Positions 1 through 9,574 of a stretch of 64,000 bases of DNA are shown one piece after another. How positions within the stretch are numbered: position 1 is the stretch's first letter; each line of letters begins with the position of its first letter. The translations under genes were made by a program, and so were the position numbers. The notes beneath the pieces were generated by a model. That model was not told the DNA's origin, did no database searches, and worked only from the letters and a program-made list of their open reading frames with translations. Origin of the DNA: Oleiphilus sp. (lineage in GTDB: Bacteria > Pseudomonadota > Gammaproteobacteria > Pseudomonadales > Oleiphilaceae); the NCBI GenBank assembly GCA_006212045.1, contig PZPK01000004.1, forward strand, positions 124,001 to 188,000. The letters run 5' to 3'.

Positions 1-681
1 CATGGTATTGGTGGAAAACCGCTGGTGGAAGACACAGATAGACGTCTCAACCGACTCCTCACCCAAATCCAGATAAAAGTTGGGCAAATCAACGGGCATC
101 ATTAGCCCTTTGTAGGAGACGACCTTTTCAGACAGGCTGCAGATATAGAACTCTTGGTCGGACACCAATGCTTCTTCCGCACGCTTTCGTGCCACGAATA
201 ACTTGAGCGCAAACTGACGTTCATCCATACCCGCACCAGGCTCAACGAATACCTGTTCAATCTGAGGCAGGCATTCAAGCGCCATACGCCCCAGGCATTC
301 GTTGTTGGTGGGCACGACACGCCAGCCCTTTACCGACAGCCCTTCAGCCTCCAGGGCCTGATCGAGAACCCGTCTGGACTTTTCTGCCAGATCATTGTCG
401 CGCGAAAGAAAAACCATTCCCAGACCATAGAGAGCGCCGAGCTCCTGACCAAACAGTGCTTTTGCTGTTTTCCTGAGAAAAGCATCCGGTTTCTGCAGCA
501 ATAATCCACACCCGTCACCTGTTTTGCCATCAGCCGCGATCCCGCCACGGTGCGTCATACAGGTCAGGGATTCGATCGCCGTCAACAATAGATCATGACT
601 TGCCTTGCCTTCCATCTGTGCAATCAAGCCAAATCCACAGTTATCTTTAAATTCTTCCGGGCGATACAAACCTGATGCCAT
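1..681 (-). CDS. gltB: Glutamate synthase (NADPH) large subunit, N-terminal part (cut by the left window edge)
   Basis: The first 227 codons of GltB are visible; the family is about 1,480-1,500 residues, so most of the gene lies outside. GltB releases ammonia from glutamine and, with GltD, transfers it to 2-oxoglutarate to make glutamate in the cytoplasm. The start ATG at 681 follows AGAGAG about six bases upstream. After a short propeptide of 14 residues comes Cys15 in [10 protein letters not shown], the N-terminal nucleophile of the class II glutamine amidotransferase domain that is normally exposed by cleavage. MTHRGG and [10 protein letters not shown] motifs of the same domain follow. The gene lies downstream of the damX-like gene on the same strand, as in Pseudomonas, but the 221-base gap leaves room for its own promoter. 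Confidence 0.95.
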   Translation of the reverse strand, partial: MASGLYRPEEFKDNCGFGLIAQMEGKASHDLLLTAIESLTCMTHRGGIAADGKTGDGCGLLLQKPDAFLRKTAKALFGQELGALYGLGMVFLSRDNDLAEKSRRVLDQALEAEGLSVKGWRVVPTNNECLGRMALECLPQIEQVFVEPGAGMDERQFALKLFVARKRAEEALVSDQEFYICSLSEKVVSYKGLMMPVDLPNFYLDLGEESVETSICVFHQRFSTNTM

Positions 682-902
682 AACGTTCTCTCTAAAAATA
701 ATCATTTAAAATCAGACACTTAAAATGCATTTCCTTATGCTTTTATCTGACTATGAAAATTGGGGTTGGACATTTTACACATGCGCCTGTGCAAGAACAA
801 ATTTAATTCAGACGCACGCGAAGAGGGTTGGTACGGGGCGGCACCCGAACCCTTGCGGCTAAAAATTCAAAGTGGAAATGGCGCCGGAGACCGGAGGCCA
901 CG
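682..902 (-). promoter_or_regulatory. gltB leader region
   Basis: This 221-base gap between the damX-like stop and the gltB start is AT-rich near gltB. It contains an imperfect inverted repeat at about 825-852 (arms AGGGTT and AACCCT). The repeat is not followed by a T-run on the minus strand, so it does not look like an intrinsic terminator. No convincing sigma-70 or sigma-54 promoter could be assigned by eye. A gltBD promoter here is an inference from gene order. Confidence 0.3.
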
Positions 903-2564
903 CTACATAGGAGGTAGACTCTCCTTGATTCCTTTGTAACTGCGCAACCAGGGCTTCTGTTGACGCACCGGCCTTGCAGCCCCCTTTACCGCCGAACTGG
1001 CCTCGGACTTGTCAGGATAAACGCCAAGCAGGACAACGTACCAGGGCTTTCCTTTATATCGTGACTCAATATAGAAAAGCGCTGACGCTTCTTCGATATG
1101 CCGCTTCACAAACTTGATGGCAGTCGACTCATTGTAACTACCCAGGACCTGGGCCGTATAGGCACTATCGCTCTGCGCAAGAACCCATTTGGCAGAACGA
1201 AAATACGGTTTTTCAGGGACAGTTTCGTCTTCGGACACTATATTTTCAGCCACGACATTGCTTTGATCCGACAACATAACTTCAGAAGGTGTCGCGCTCA
1301 CGGGAGACTTGGCACCGGCAAGTCCGGCTGACTCGTGCAATTCCGTTTCGTCCGAATGCTCACTGTCTGTGGCGGATGGCTCAGAGCGGTTCGCTACGGA
1401 GTCATTCTTCTCTGTCTCAGGATTCTCTTCCACGCTGCCAGCTTCACGAACATCCAACTCCGTAACAGTCGCCTGTTCATGCGCTGAATCCGCGCTTTCC
1501 GTGTCCATCACAATGGGGCCATCCTGCATTTCCAGATCAGAAACCGTTGGACTGACGCCTGAACCCTGCGTCTGCTCGATCGCTCTTTCAATCCTCGCTA
1601 GACGCTGCTCTTTCTGCTTCAGGGTGTCCAGATCCTGTACTTCAAACTGTTTTTCGGCCGTCATATCTTTCTGTTCAATATCGAAAAACCCGTGCTGGTA
1701 CGAAACAAACAAAAATGACGCTACGATTAACAGCGCGATAGAAAAAAGCGCCAGTTGCGGCACATTGGATCGATCACCAGACTCCGTATTCATGCCTCCG
1801 GTTTTGCCTAGCGCGACAAGCGCAAAATAGTCGTTAATTGATTGAGGATTCCCCTGAGCCAAACTTACAAGTTGCGCCAGCTTCTCCTCACTAACCACGT
1901 CATGCCCTACAAAGCCGACGGCTTCCAGGCGGCAGCGCAAATACTCATCGACCTCCGCTGGCGCAAGGGGCTTTAGCTGGACCTGATGCAACCACTCCCG
2001 CTGATCCGGGTGTTCATAGTCCGTCACAAAGGACGTCAGACTGGGCAGGCCGGCGAGCAAAAGCACAACCCCGGCCTCTGGATCCAATGGTGCAATCACC
2101 TGCAGATAGAGCGACAGCTCTCCCTCCGGCAAGGCATGGGCTTCGTCGATAATAATGAGCGTGCGTTTTCCGCTTTTTTCAAAAGAGGCTGTGTACTGGT
2201 CAACCAGATGCTCCAGCACATCCCGATAGGGCTCTTTCTGGGAGACTTCCAAACCACTGATCGCGGCGAGCCTCACAACACTATGGATGCGCTCGGAACC
2301 ACCTCCGGCAGACAAACGGACAATCTCAATTTCGTCAGAAAAACACTTGGAAAACTGTTCGATCAGGCTGGTTTTCCCGGAACCATGGTCGCCGGTCAGC
2401 AATAACACCATGTCTCCAAATATGGAAAGGTGGCGAATCGTTTCAAGATTGTGCCGTCTCTGGGCACCATCGTAAAAAGCATTGACTCTTGCCGAAAACG
2501 GATCTTCGTTCAGCCCAAACGTTTCCTTAAGTTCCGTCAGTAAAGATGCATCATCAATGCTCAT
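903..2564 (-). CDS. DamX-like inner-membrane protein: AAA ATPase plus SPOR domain
   Basis: A 553-residue protein with an ExeA-type AAA ATPase domain at about 20-255: Walker A GDHGSGKTS near 58-66 and Walker B LIIIDEAH near 136-143. One transmembrane segment lies near 269-288, followed by a long acidic, low-complexity periplasmic linker (about 295-450) and a C-terminal SPOR domain (about 455-545), a fold that binds denuded septal peptidoglycan. The same architecture occurs at this locus in Pseudomonas, between aroB and gltB. Enterobacterial DamX has the SPOR end and position after aroKB but lacks a canonical ATPase. A role in septation or cell-wall sensing is inferred. It starts 15 bases after aroB and is probably cotranscribed with it. 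Confidence 0.85.
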   Translation of the reverse strand: MSIDDASLLTELKETFGLNEDPFSARVNAFYDGAQRRHNLETIRHLSIFGDMVLLLTGDHGSGKTSLIEQFSKCFSDEIEIVRLSAGGGSERIHSVVRLAAISGLEVSQKEPYRDVLEHLVDQYTASFEKSGKRTLIIIDEAHALPEGELSLYLQVIAPLDPEAGVVLLLAGLPSLTSFVTDYEHPDQREWLHQVQLKPLAPAEVDEYLRCRLEAVGFVGHDVVSEEKLAQLVSLAQGNPQSINDYFALVALGKTGGMNTESGDRSNVPQLALFSIALLIVASFLFVSYQHGFFDIEQKDMTAEKQFEVQDLDTLKQKEQRLARIERAIEQTQGSGVSPTVSDLEMQDGPIVMDTESADSAHEQATVTELDVREAGSVEENPETEKNDSVANRSEPSATDSEHSDETELHESAGLAGAKSPVSATPSEVMLSDQSNVVAENIVSEDETVPEKPYFRSAKWVLAQSDSAYTAQVLGSYNESTAIKFVKRHIEEASALFYIESRYKGKPWYVVLLGVYPDKSEASSAVKGAARPVRQQKPWLRSYKGIKESLPPM

Positions 2565-2579
2565 CCACTCGCCCCTAGC

Positions 2580-3668
2580 TTATCTCTGTCCCGATGCGGT
2601 GCCGCTGATCACGGACTCAAAGTGCGTTGCGCTGTACTGATCCGTCACATAAGCCGAACCGATCCTGTTCAGCAACACAAGCCGTATCTCACCATCAAGC
2701 ACTTTTTTGTCCAGTCTCATCAAGCGCAGATAGTCGTCACTTTTCATTTCACCCGGTCCGCATACCGGTAAGCCGGCTCGCTTCAGCAGCACTTCTATAC
2801 GCGCCACATCCTGATCACTCAGCGCCCCTTCCAACCTGGATAGCTGCGCAGCCATCATCATTCCTGCACCGACCGCCTCGCCATGCAACCAGTTGCCGTA
2901 CCCGCAAAAAGCTTCTATCGCATGACCAAAGGTGTGCCCCAGATTCAATATCGCCCTGACGCCACCTTCTCTTTCATCCGCAGCCACGACATCCGCCTTG
3001 CAGGCGCAAGACGTTTCTATCGCCTGCTCGAGCGTCGCCGGATCCAGTGCAACCAACGCTTCAATATGCTCTTCAAGCCATGTGAAGAAAACCTCATCCC
3101 TGATCAGACCGTATTTTATAACCTCAGCCAATCCGGCGGACACCTCTCTTGCGGGCAAAGTCTGCAAACTCTGGGTATCAATGACAACAGCCCTGGGCTG
3201 ATAAAAAGCACCAATCATGTTTTTACCCAAAGGGTGATTGATGCCTGTTTTTCCGCCCACGGAAGAGTCAACTTGCGAGAGCAGCGTTGTCGGAACCTGA
3301 ATAAAATCAACACCCCGTTGATAGCTGGCAGCCGCAAAGCCTGCCATATCGCCGACCACGCCTCCACCCAGGGCAATAATCGTTGTTTGCCGGGAATGCT
3401 CTTTTTCCAGAAGGGCGTCGAAGATCTGGTTCAGCGTCTCCCAGTTTTTATAGGCCTCACCGTCGGGCAAAATCACGCTATCGACCTCAAAGCCCTGCAA
3501 TGCCTCCCGCAATTGCAGTTCATACAATGGCGAGACCGTCTCATTGGAGACAATCATCACCTGTTTGTGCCTGACATAGGGCTTAAAAACGTCGGCAAGA
3601 TTACAAAGGCCCGGACCAATAAAAATGGGATAACTTCTCTCTCCAAGCGATACATTTAATTGCTTCAT
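2580..3668 (-). CDS. aroB: 3-dehydroquinate synthase
   Basis: A 362-residue AroB, the usual length. It converts 3-deoxy-D-arabino-heptulosonate 7-phosphate to 3-dehydroquinate, step two of the shikimate pathway, in the cytoplasm using NAD and a divalent metal. Visible motifs are [13 protein letters not shown] and the [15 protein letters not shown] stretch of the nucleotide and substrate site, and the metal-binding [14 protein letters not shown] chose the ATG at 3668 ([10 protein letters not shown]), preceded by GGGAG with five-base spacing, over a GTG-type start six codons upstream. It follows aroK by 54 bases, an arrangement conserved in gammaproteobacteria. Confidence 0.97.
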   Translation of the reverse strand: MKQLNVSLGERSYPIFIGPGLCNLADVFKPYVRHKQVMIVSNETVSPLYELQLREALQGFEVDSVILPDGEAYKNWETLNQIFDALLEKEHSRQTTIIALGGGVVGDMAGFAAASYQRGVDFIQVPTTLLSQVDSSVGGKTGINHPLGKNMIGAFYQPRAVVIDTQSLQTLPAREVSAGLAEVIKYGLIRDEVFFTWLEEHIEALVALDPATLEQAIETSCACKADVVAADEREGGVRAILNLGHTFGHAIEAFCGYGNWLHGEAVGAGMMMAAQLSRLEGALSDQDVARIEVLLKRAGLPVCGPGEMKSDDYLRLMRLDKKVLDGEIRLVLLNRIGSAYVTDQYSATHFESVISGTASGQR

Positions 3669-3722
3669 AGCGACTCCCTTGCCCAAGTATTTCCATCTTC
3701 AAGAACCGTTGAAATCAGCTGT

Positions 3723-4259
3723 TCAGGCATTCTCGCAGACCTCCTTAAGAATTTTGGCAACCACAGCCTTCAGGTTTTTGCGGTCAGTTTCGACCACCAG
3801 ATCCGCCACCTGTCTGTACAAAGGGTCTCTGATCTGCATCAAACGGGTAAGTACCTCATAAGCCTCGTCGCCTTTGCCCTGCAACAGGGGACGATTCTTG
3901 TCCTTGCAGGTTCTTTGAAACTGCTGCTCAACCGAGGTGTTGAGATAGATGACGTAACCTGTCCGAGTGACGTAATCACGATTATCCTGCCTCAACATTG
4001 CTCCGCCTCCGGTTGCAACGACGGCACTTTTCTTCATTGACAAATCCTTGATCACCACCGCTTCCCGGTTTCTAAATCCCTCTTCTCCTTCAACGTCGAA
4101 GATCCAGGGAATATCCGCGCCACACCGTTCCTCAATCACTTTATCGGAATCGTAAAATTTATAGGCCAGCTCCTGCGCCAGCAGTTTGCCAATGGTCGAT
4201 TTTCCCGCACCCATCGGCCCGACCAGCACCAGCAGCTCTTTTTTACACGAATAAGACAT
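3723..4259 (-). CDS. aroK: Shikimate kinase
   Basis: A 178-residue shikimate kinase, which phosphorylates shikimate with ATP in aromatic amino-acid biosynthesis. The P-loop GPMGAGKSTIG is near residues 15-25. The shikimate-binding signatures DSDKVIE, the FRNREAVVI stretch and ATGGGAM follow, as does RPLLQGKG of the lid. The ATG at 4259 overlaps by one base the TGA of a 21-codon leader ORF at 4259-4324 (sequence TGATG), and the gene's own ribosome-binding site is weak (GAAG). An in-frame TTG directly before the ATG is less likely. Translational coupling to the leader ORF is therefore plausible. The upstream pilQ gene ends in a terminator-like hairpin. Confidence 0.97.
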   Translation of the reverse strand: MSYSCKKELLVLVGPMGAGKSTIGKLLAQELAYKFYDSDKVIEERCGADIPWIFDVEGEEGFRNREAVVIKDLSMKKSAVVATGGGAMLRQDNRDYVTRTGYVIYLNTSVEQQFQRTCKDKNRPLLQGKGDEAYEVLTRLMQIRDPLYRQVADLVVETDRKNLKAVVAKILKEVCENA

Positions 4260-4324
4260 CAATACTTCGCCACAAAAATCGGCAAGAATACCATGGCTCC
4301 GATGGAGGCAATAGACTGGCGCAT
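4259..4324 (-). CDS. Putative 21-residue leader peptide overlapping aroK
   Basis: A short ORF runs from ATG at 4324 to TGA at 4261-4259, and the last A of the stop is the first base of the aroK ATG. It encodes MRQSIASIGAMVFLPIFVAK plus a final Y, mostly hydrophobic after the first three residues. It has a better ribosome-binding site (GGAG at 4335-4332, seven bases before the ATG) than aroK itself. It lies just beyond the pilQ terminator hairpin. It is not a recognised family. It may be a coupling leader or chance, and conservation in relatives would decide. Confidence 0.4.
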   Translation of the reverse strand: MRQSIASIGAMVFLPIFVAKY

Positions 4325-4348
4325 CAAATTACTCCGCTAACAAAGACA

Positions 4349-4382
4349 GAAACAAAAAAGGCTGCAATACAGCAGCCTTTTT
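4349..4382 (-). terminator. Intrinsic terminator (or attenuator) after pilQ
   Basis: A perfect 11-bp stem (4355-4365 with 4372-4382, core GGCTGC/GCAGCC) with a six-base loop is followed on the minus strand by a T-run (TTTTTTGTTTC). It sits 14 bases after the pilQ stop. Only about 15-20 bases separate it from the ribosome-binding site of the aroK leader ORF, leaving no room for a complete promoter downstream of it. Confidence 0.85.
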
Positions 4383-4396
4383 AATCGGATAACCCA

Positions 4397-6529
4397 CTAC
4401 TGGTCGACGATGCCGTCTTTCAACAGTTTTGGCGTAATGAAGATCAGAAGCTCTGCACGCTGATCCACCTCTTCCGTCTTGGTAAACAAGGCACCGATAT
4501 AAGGAATATCCCCCAGGAAAGGCGTCTTGGTGATCGTTGTTGCACGCTCGGACTGGAATATACCCCCCAGCACTACCGTTTCACCGTTACCAACAAGAAC
4601 CTGGGTAACCACTTCGTTTGTTTCAATACTCGGGATACCCGCTGTGACCTCACCACGTGCATCCTGATTGACGGACAGATCCATAATGACTTTGTCATCT
4701 GGCGTAATCTGTGGCGTAACCTCCAGTGAGAGCACCGCTTCCTTAAAAGAAACCGAGGTGGCACCGGACGAAGATGCTTCCTGATAAGGAATTTCTTCAC
4801 CCGATTTAATGGTGGCTGTCTGGCGATCCGCCGTGACAATTTTTGGCTGCGCAACAATCTCACCTTTGCCATCAGACTCAAAAGCAGACAGCTCCATATC
4901 AATCAGATAGTCGCTTGCGCCAAAACCGATCGCAATCGAGGACGCATTTGTGCGCGTTACACCCAAGTCAACCGCCAGGGCACCAGGGAAATTGATGTCT
5001 GTACCGTTGCCTGCGGCAATCTGACTCAATTCTGCCAGCGTGTCCTGAGACCCACCGATACGGAAAAGGTTGCTGCCATCCTGATCGAGGCCGCCACCAC
5101 CCCACTCAATGCCCAACTCTTCGGTCAGATTCGAGCGTGCACGTACAATGCGCGCCTCAATCAACACCTGACGAACGGGAATATCCCAAGTTGATACCAG
5201 CTTGCGAATCTCTTCCAGCTTGTCTGTCGTCTCACGCACACTGATGGTATTTGTGCGTTCGTCCGAGGAGATAAAACCGCGCTCTGAAATCAACTCGCTG
5301 TCTTGCTGCAGCAGCCCAACAATATCGGCTGCTTTGGCATAATTGACCTGGATAATTTCCAAGCGCACCGGCGCCAGCTCCGCGACCTGTTTATTTGTTT
5401 CAATTTCCAGCTTCTCACGCGCCGCTATTTCATCGGCAGGTGCCACCAGTAAGACATTCCCAACCTTACGTTTGTCCAGTCCTTTGGTTTTCAGAATGAG
5501 CTCCAGCGCCTGATCCCAGGGAACGTTTTGCAAACGCAGAGTGATACTACCGCCGACGGTGTCACTGGCAACCAGGTTCAACCCCGTAAAGTCCGCAATC
5601 AACTGCAGTACAGCCCTGACCTCAATATCCTGGAAGTTCAACGAAAGCTTCTCGCCAGTAAACGGGAACTTCTCTTTGCGGCGATCTTCAACTTCCGCCT
5701 CGGTCAACTCTTCAACACTTACCGTAAACTGGTTGTCGGCCTGATATGCCAGATAGTCATAGTTGCCTTCCGGCTTAATCGAAATGACTGCATCACCATC
5801 CTCGATATAGGAATCAATACGTTTAACAGGCGTTGCAAAATCAACCACATCCAAACGCTGGCGCAATGCTTCGGGCAGTTCAATATTTGCCATCCGCAAT
5901 TGAATATTGCCTCCCACTTCCGACATATCGATATCTGTATTGGCAGAACTGAATTCGATCACGATCTGCCCATCCCCTTTATCACCACGCCTGAAATCAA
6001 TCGCCTTGATCTGATTAACACCGGACGCGACTGACGAACGTGTTGCGGAGTTGCTGCTATCAGACACCATCGTCGCCGCTCCACCCTGCTCCGTCGCGCC
6101 GACTCTGATCACCAGATTATTGCCATCCACAACCGAGTTGTATGGCACGAGCTCGTTCAAATCAATGATAATCCTGGTCCGGTTTTGCGCTTCAATAACC
6201 GTCATACGCTTGGCATTCCCAAGGCCCAAATTATGGTACTTGGCTGACAGCGCATTCGAAACACCGGAAAAATCCAGCGCGATACGCGCTGGCTTCTCAA
6301 TGGTATATCCCTTGGGCTCGGGCGGAGACTCCGAGAACTGAAGCGTTATTTCAGTTGAATCACCAGGCAGCGACGCAAAACGGACGTCTTGCAATTCCGA
6401 AGCATTGATCTTCGACGCAAATAGCACTGCGACAAAGAGTAAACTAATGGATGAACGTAGCTTAACAAGCATCTTGGTCGACCTTATACTCTGTTTTTTA
6501 AACATTTTTCTAGCGCCTGGCATCTTCAT
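4397..6529 (-). CDS. pilQ: Type IV pilus secretin PilQ
   Basis: A 710-residue outer-membrane secretin that forms the gated channel for the type IV pilus fibre. The N-terminus holds a long positively charged signal region with a hydrophobic core (about 28-42) ending near NAS. Two AMIN-like peptidoglycan-binding domains follow (about 45-270), then an STN/N0 domain (about 295-365, LNFQDIEVRAVLQLIAD), a secretin N1 domain (about 390-455) and the secretin barrel (about 460-700, containing VLIEARIV and ending LLIFITPKLL). The ATG at 6529 has AGGAGG about seven bases upstream. An upstream GTG abuts that site and is rejected. It is the last gene of pilMNOPQ, 21 bases after pilP, and a terminator follows. 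Confidence 0.96.
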   Translation of the reverse strand: MKMPGARKMFKKQSIRSTKMLVKLRSSISLLFVAVLFASKINASELQDVRFASLPGDSTEITLQFSESPPEPKGYTIEKPARIALDFSGVSNALSAKYHNLGLGNAKRMTVIEAQNRTRIIIDLNELVPYNSVVDGNNLVIRVGATEQGGAATMVSDSSNSATRSSVASGVNQIKAIDFRRGDKGDGQIVIEFSSANTDIDMSEVGGNIQLRMANIELPEALRQRLDVVDFATPVKRIDSYIEDGDAVISIKPEGNYDYLAYQADNQFTVSVEELTEAEVEDRRKEKFPFTGEKLSLNFQDIEVRAVLQLIADFTGLNLVASDTVGGSITLRLQNVPWDQALELILKTKGLDKRKVGNVLLVAPADEIAAREKLEIETNKQVAELAPVRLEIIQVNYAKAADIVGLLQQDSELISERGFISSDERTNTISVRETTDKLEEIRKLVSTWDIPVRQVLIEARIVRARSNLTEELGIEWGGGGLDQDGSNLFRIGGSQDTLAELSQIAAGNGTDINFPGALAVDLGVTRTNASSIAIGFGASDYLIDMELSAFESDGKGEIVAQPKIVTADRQTATIKSGEEIPYQEASSSGATSVSFKEAVLSLEVTPQITPDDKVIMDLSVNQDARGEVTAGIPSIETNEVVTQVLVGNGETVVLGGIFQSERATTITKTPFLGDIPYIGALFTKTEEVDQRAELLIFITPKLLKDGIVDQ

Positions 6530-6550
6530 TCCCACGCCTCCTATACTTCT

Positions 6551-7099
6551 TTATTCATCTTCCAGCGATACAGACTGCGGCCTCTCAAGCCACCCGCCAT
6601 GCCCGTTGGGAACAATTTCCAGCAAATCGATTCTGCCCTCGACGATCTCGACAATCCTGCCGTGATTACGCCCCATGTACTGGCCCTTTCTGATCATATG
6701 GACGCCACCTTCGTTGTCTGAAATCAGCGCCCATAGTGTTTCCTCCGGCCCCCGCTGCAGCGTTCCGACCATTTTCAGCTCGGCCAGCGAAAAAGACTCC
6801 AATACTTCTTTGGGGCGATCAAAATCAGGTTTTACCGAACTTTGATCGTCTGAAATCTTGATGTCGCTGACCACCACCTCTGCCGGAGGTGTAAATGGAG
6901 ACCGGCTACCAGCGGCACTATAAGTGAATGCCCTGTATACCTGGACTTCCGGCAGCGGTTCTATTTTTCCTCTCGGCTTCTGATCAGCCTCTTTCATATA
7001 ACGGTCAAGATCTTCAAAGCCACTGTTACCTGCACAACCCGCCAGGAAGACAAACAGAAGCAAGCCAATTCGAGACACTATAAATCCTAGCCCTCTCAT
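6551..7099 (-). CDS. pilP: Type IV pilus inner-membrane lipoprotein PilP
   Basis: A 182-residue lipoprotein with signal peptide and lipobox FLAGC (lipidated Cys22). The low-complexity N-terminal linker binds PilN/PilO, and the folded C-terminal HR domain (about 95-175, SLAELKMVGTL and GQYMGRNHGRIVEI) contacts the PilQ secretin. It therefore bridges the inner-membrane alignment complex to the outer-membrane channel. The ATG overlaps the pilO stop by four bases (ATGA), indicating translational coupling. Length and order match the Pseudomonas family. Confidence 0.95.
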   Translation of the reverse strand: MRGLGFIVSRIGLLLFVFLAGCAGNSGFEDLDRYMKEADQKPRGKIEPLPEVQVYRAFTYSAAGSRSPFTPPAEVVVSDIKISDDQSSVKPDFDRPKEVLESFSLAELKMVGTLQRGPEETLWALISDNEGGVHMIRKGQYMGRNHGRIVEIVEGRIDLLEIVPNGHGGWLERPQSVSLEDE

Positions 7100-7761
7100 T
7101 TTCTTCTCCCCTTCCTGCCTTTTCCTTTTTTCTTCTTGGGTTTATCCTGCTCGGACTTGTAACGGTAAGTCTTGGCAGCAATGCTCATGGTCAGCAAATC
7201 GCTGTCTTTCTTGCCTTTCTCTGCAGCGATCTTGAAATCATGTAAGGTCACGATACGAGGAAGACCGGCAACACCGCTGACAAAGGAAGCAATATCGTGA
7301 TACCCGCCCGTGACACTGATGTCTATCGGCAGCTCGACGTAAAACTCCTTCGCGATCTCGGGCTTAAGCTTGATCGACTTGATTTCAAGCCCACTACCGA
7401 GCCCCGTATTAGTGATATCCTCTAGCAACCCGGGTACCTCAGTATCGACCGGAAGCTGCTTCAGCAAGGCTCCAAAGGTTTTTTCCATCTCCTCCATCTG
7501 GGACCGGTAGGCATCCAGATTGGCAACCTTGAATGCTTTTTGCTCGTATTGCTGCTTGAGCTTTTCCTCTTCGGCAGCAATTTTGTCAAAATCAGCATAC
7601 TGATCCTTGATCAAAAACCAGTAGCCACCGAAAACAAGCCCGGCAAACACCACAAAAAACACAATGGCTTTGATTGGCCCTGGCCAGGAACCGGCATTGT
7701 TGAAGTCAAGGTCATTGATATCGAAGCTTTTGAGGCTTTCCATCGATTCTGAGAAACCCAC
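7096..7761 (-). CDS. pilO: Type IV pilus inner-membrane protein PilO
   Basis: A 221-residue bitopic protein with a short cytoplasmic N-terminus (FNNAGSWPGP), one transmembrane helix at about 29-51, a coiled coil at about 55-100 and a periplasmic ferredoxin-like domain. It pairs with PilN in the alignment complex. The C-terminus is very lysine-rich (KPKKKKGKGRKGRRK), longer and more basic than I expect. I keep the GTG start at 7761 because the family N-terminus precedes the first ATG, and because GTG overlaps the pilN stop (TAGTG), as in the other junctions of this operon. Confidence 0.94.
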   Translation of the reverse strand: MGFSESMESLKSFDINDLDFNNAGSWPGPIKAIVFFVVFAGLVFGGYWFLIKDQYADFDKIAAEEEKLKQQYEQKAFKVANLDAYRSQMEEMEKTFGALLKQLPVDTEVPGLLEDITNTGLGSGLEIKSIKLKPEIAKEFYVELPIDISVTGGYHDIASFVSGVAGLPRIVTLHDFKIAAEKGKKDSDLLTMSIAAKTYRYKSEQDKPKKKKGKGRKGRRK

Positions 7762-8329
7762 TATTTCGCTCCTTTCTTATCTTTGGAGATCGCCGGCTTA
7801 ACCTGGGTCACGGTCATCGTGAACTGGTTAAGCGCATCGTCGCCCTTCACGGCGCTCACGTCCGTCAAGTTAGGATTGGCAAACCACTCGGATGCTTCCA
7901 GATTTCGCATCAGCCCTGAAATCCGATTGTTCGATTCCGCCTTTCCCTTGATCAGCACGGTATCTGCAGATTTATTCAGAGAGTCGTAATGCAACCCGTC
8001 CGGCAAGGTCCTGACCAATTCATCAAACACCCTTACAATGACAGGGCGTGTGCCCTGTAAATCCTGGATCACTTTCATTCTGGAGAGCAGGGTCTCCTTA
8101 CGTTTTTTGAGCGTCTGGATTTCCTTGGTTTTCTTGTCCAACACCTCCATCGAGGATTTGATATAGGCATTACGCGACTTCTGATATTCAATTTGTGAGT
8201 CGACCTGGCCCTGCCACAGAAACACCAACCCTCCCGCGACAATCGCAACACCAATCAAGGTGGTCAGGAATTGTTTCTGGCGCTCCGCCCTGAGTTCTTC
8301 GCGCCAGGGCCTTAGATTAATACTCGGCA

Positions 8330-8330
<1 letters not shown>
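7761..8330 (-). CDS. pilN: Type IV pilus inner-membrane protein PilN
   Basis: A 189-residue PilN. The conserved cytoplasmic N-terminus INLRPWREE binds the groove of PilM. One transmembrane helix (about 22-41) is followed by a coiled coil (about 55-90) and a periplasmic domain that dimerises with PilO. It starts with ATG overlapping the pilM TAA by one base (TAATG). It is part of the machinery that couples cytoplasmic ATPases to the secretin. Confidence 0.95.
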
Positions 8331-9406
<1,076 letters not shown>

Positions 9407-9501
9407 TCAAAAATGAAGGCAATTTTGAGTAAGGCTAAAAAGTAATTCTGTTTACTCAACCCCAAAGTACATTTCTTTACTAAAGCGCAAACAAAAAGAC
9501 G

Positions 9502-9507
9502 TATAAT
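9502..9507 (+). promoter_or_regulatory. Candidate -10 box for ponA
   Basis: TATAAT, a perfect sigma-70 -10 hexamer, lies 67 bases before the ponA ATG in the divergent ponA/pilM region. The best -35-like sequence (TTTACT at 9476-9481) has a 20-base spacer, longer than ideal, so the assignment is tentative. Confidence 0.4.
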
Positions 9508-9574
9508 CCTGCACGTCCTTATTAAAGCTATTTCTTAGATAATAGACCTATATTTCTAACTTGCTAGGAAAAAC

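Noticed and set aside
102-548. Two frames of 72 codons at the left end
   Set aside because: They are off-frame shadows of gltB, whose own frame is open through the window edge.
824-853. Inverted repeat in the gltB leader
   Set aside because: No T-run follows and the arms are imperfect, so neither terminator nor attenuator can be claimed.
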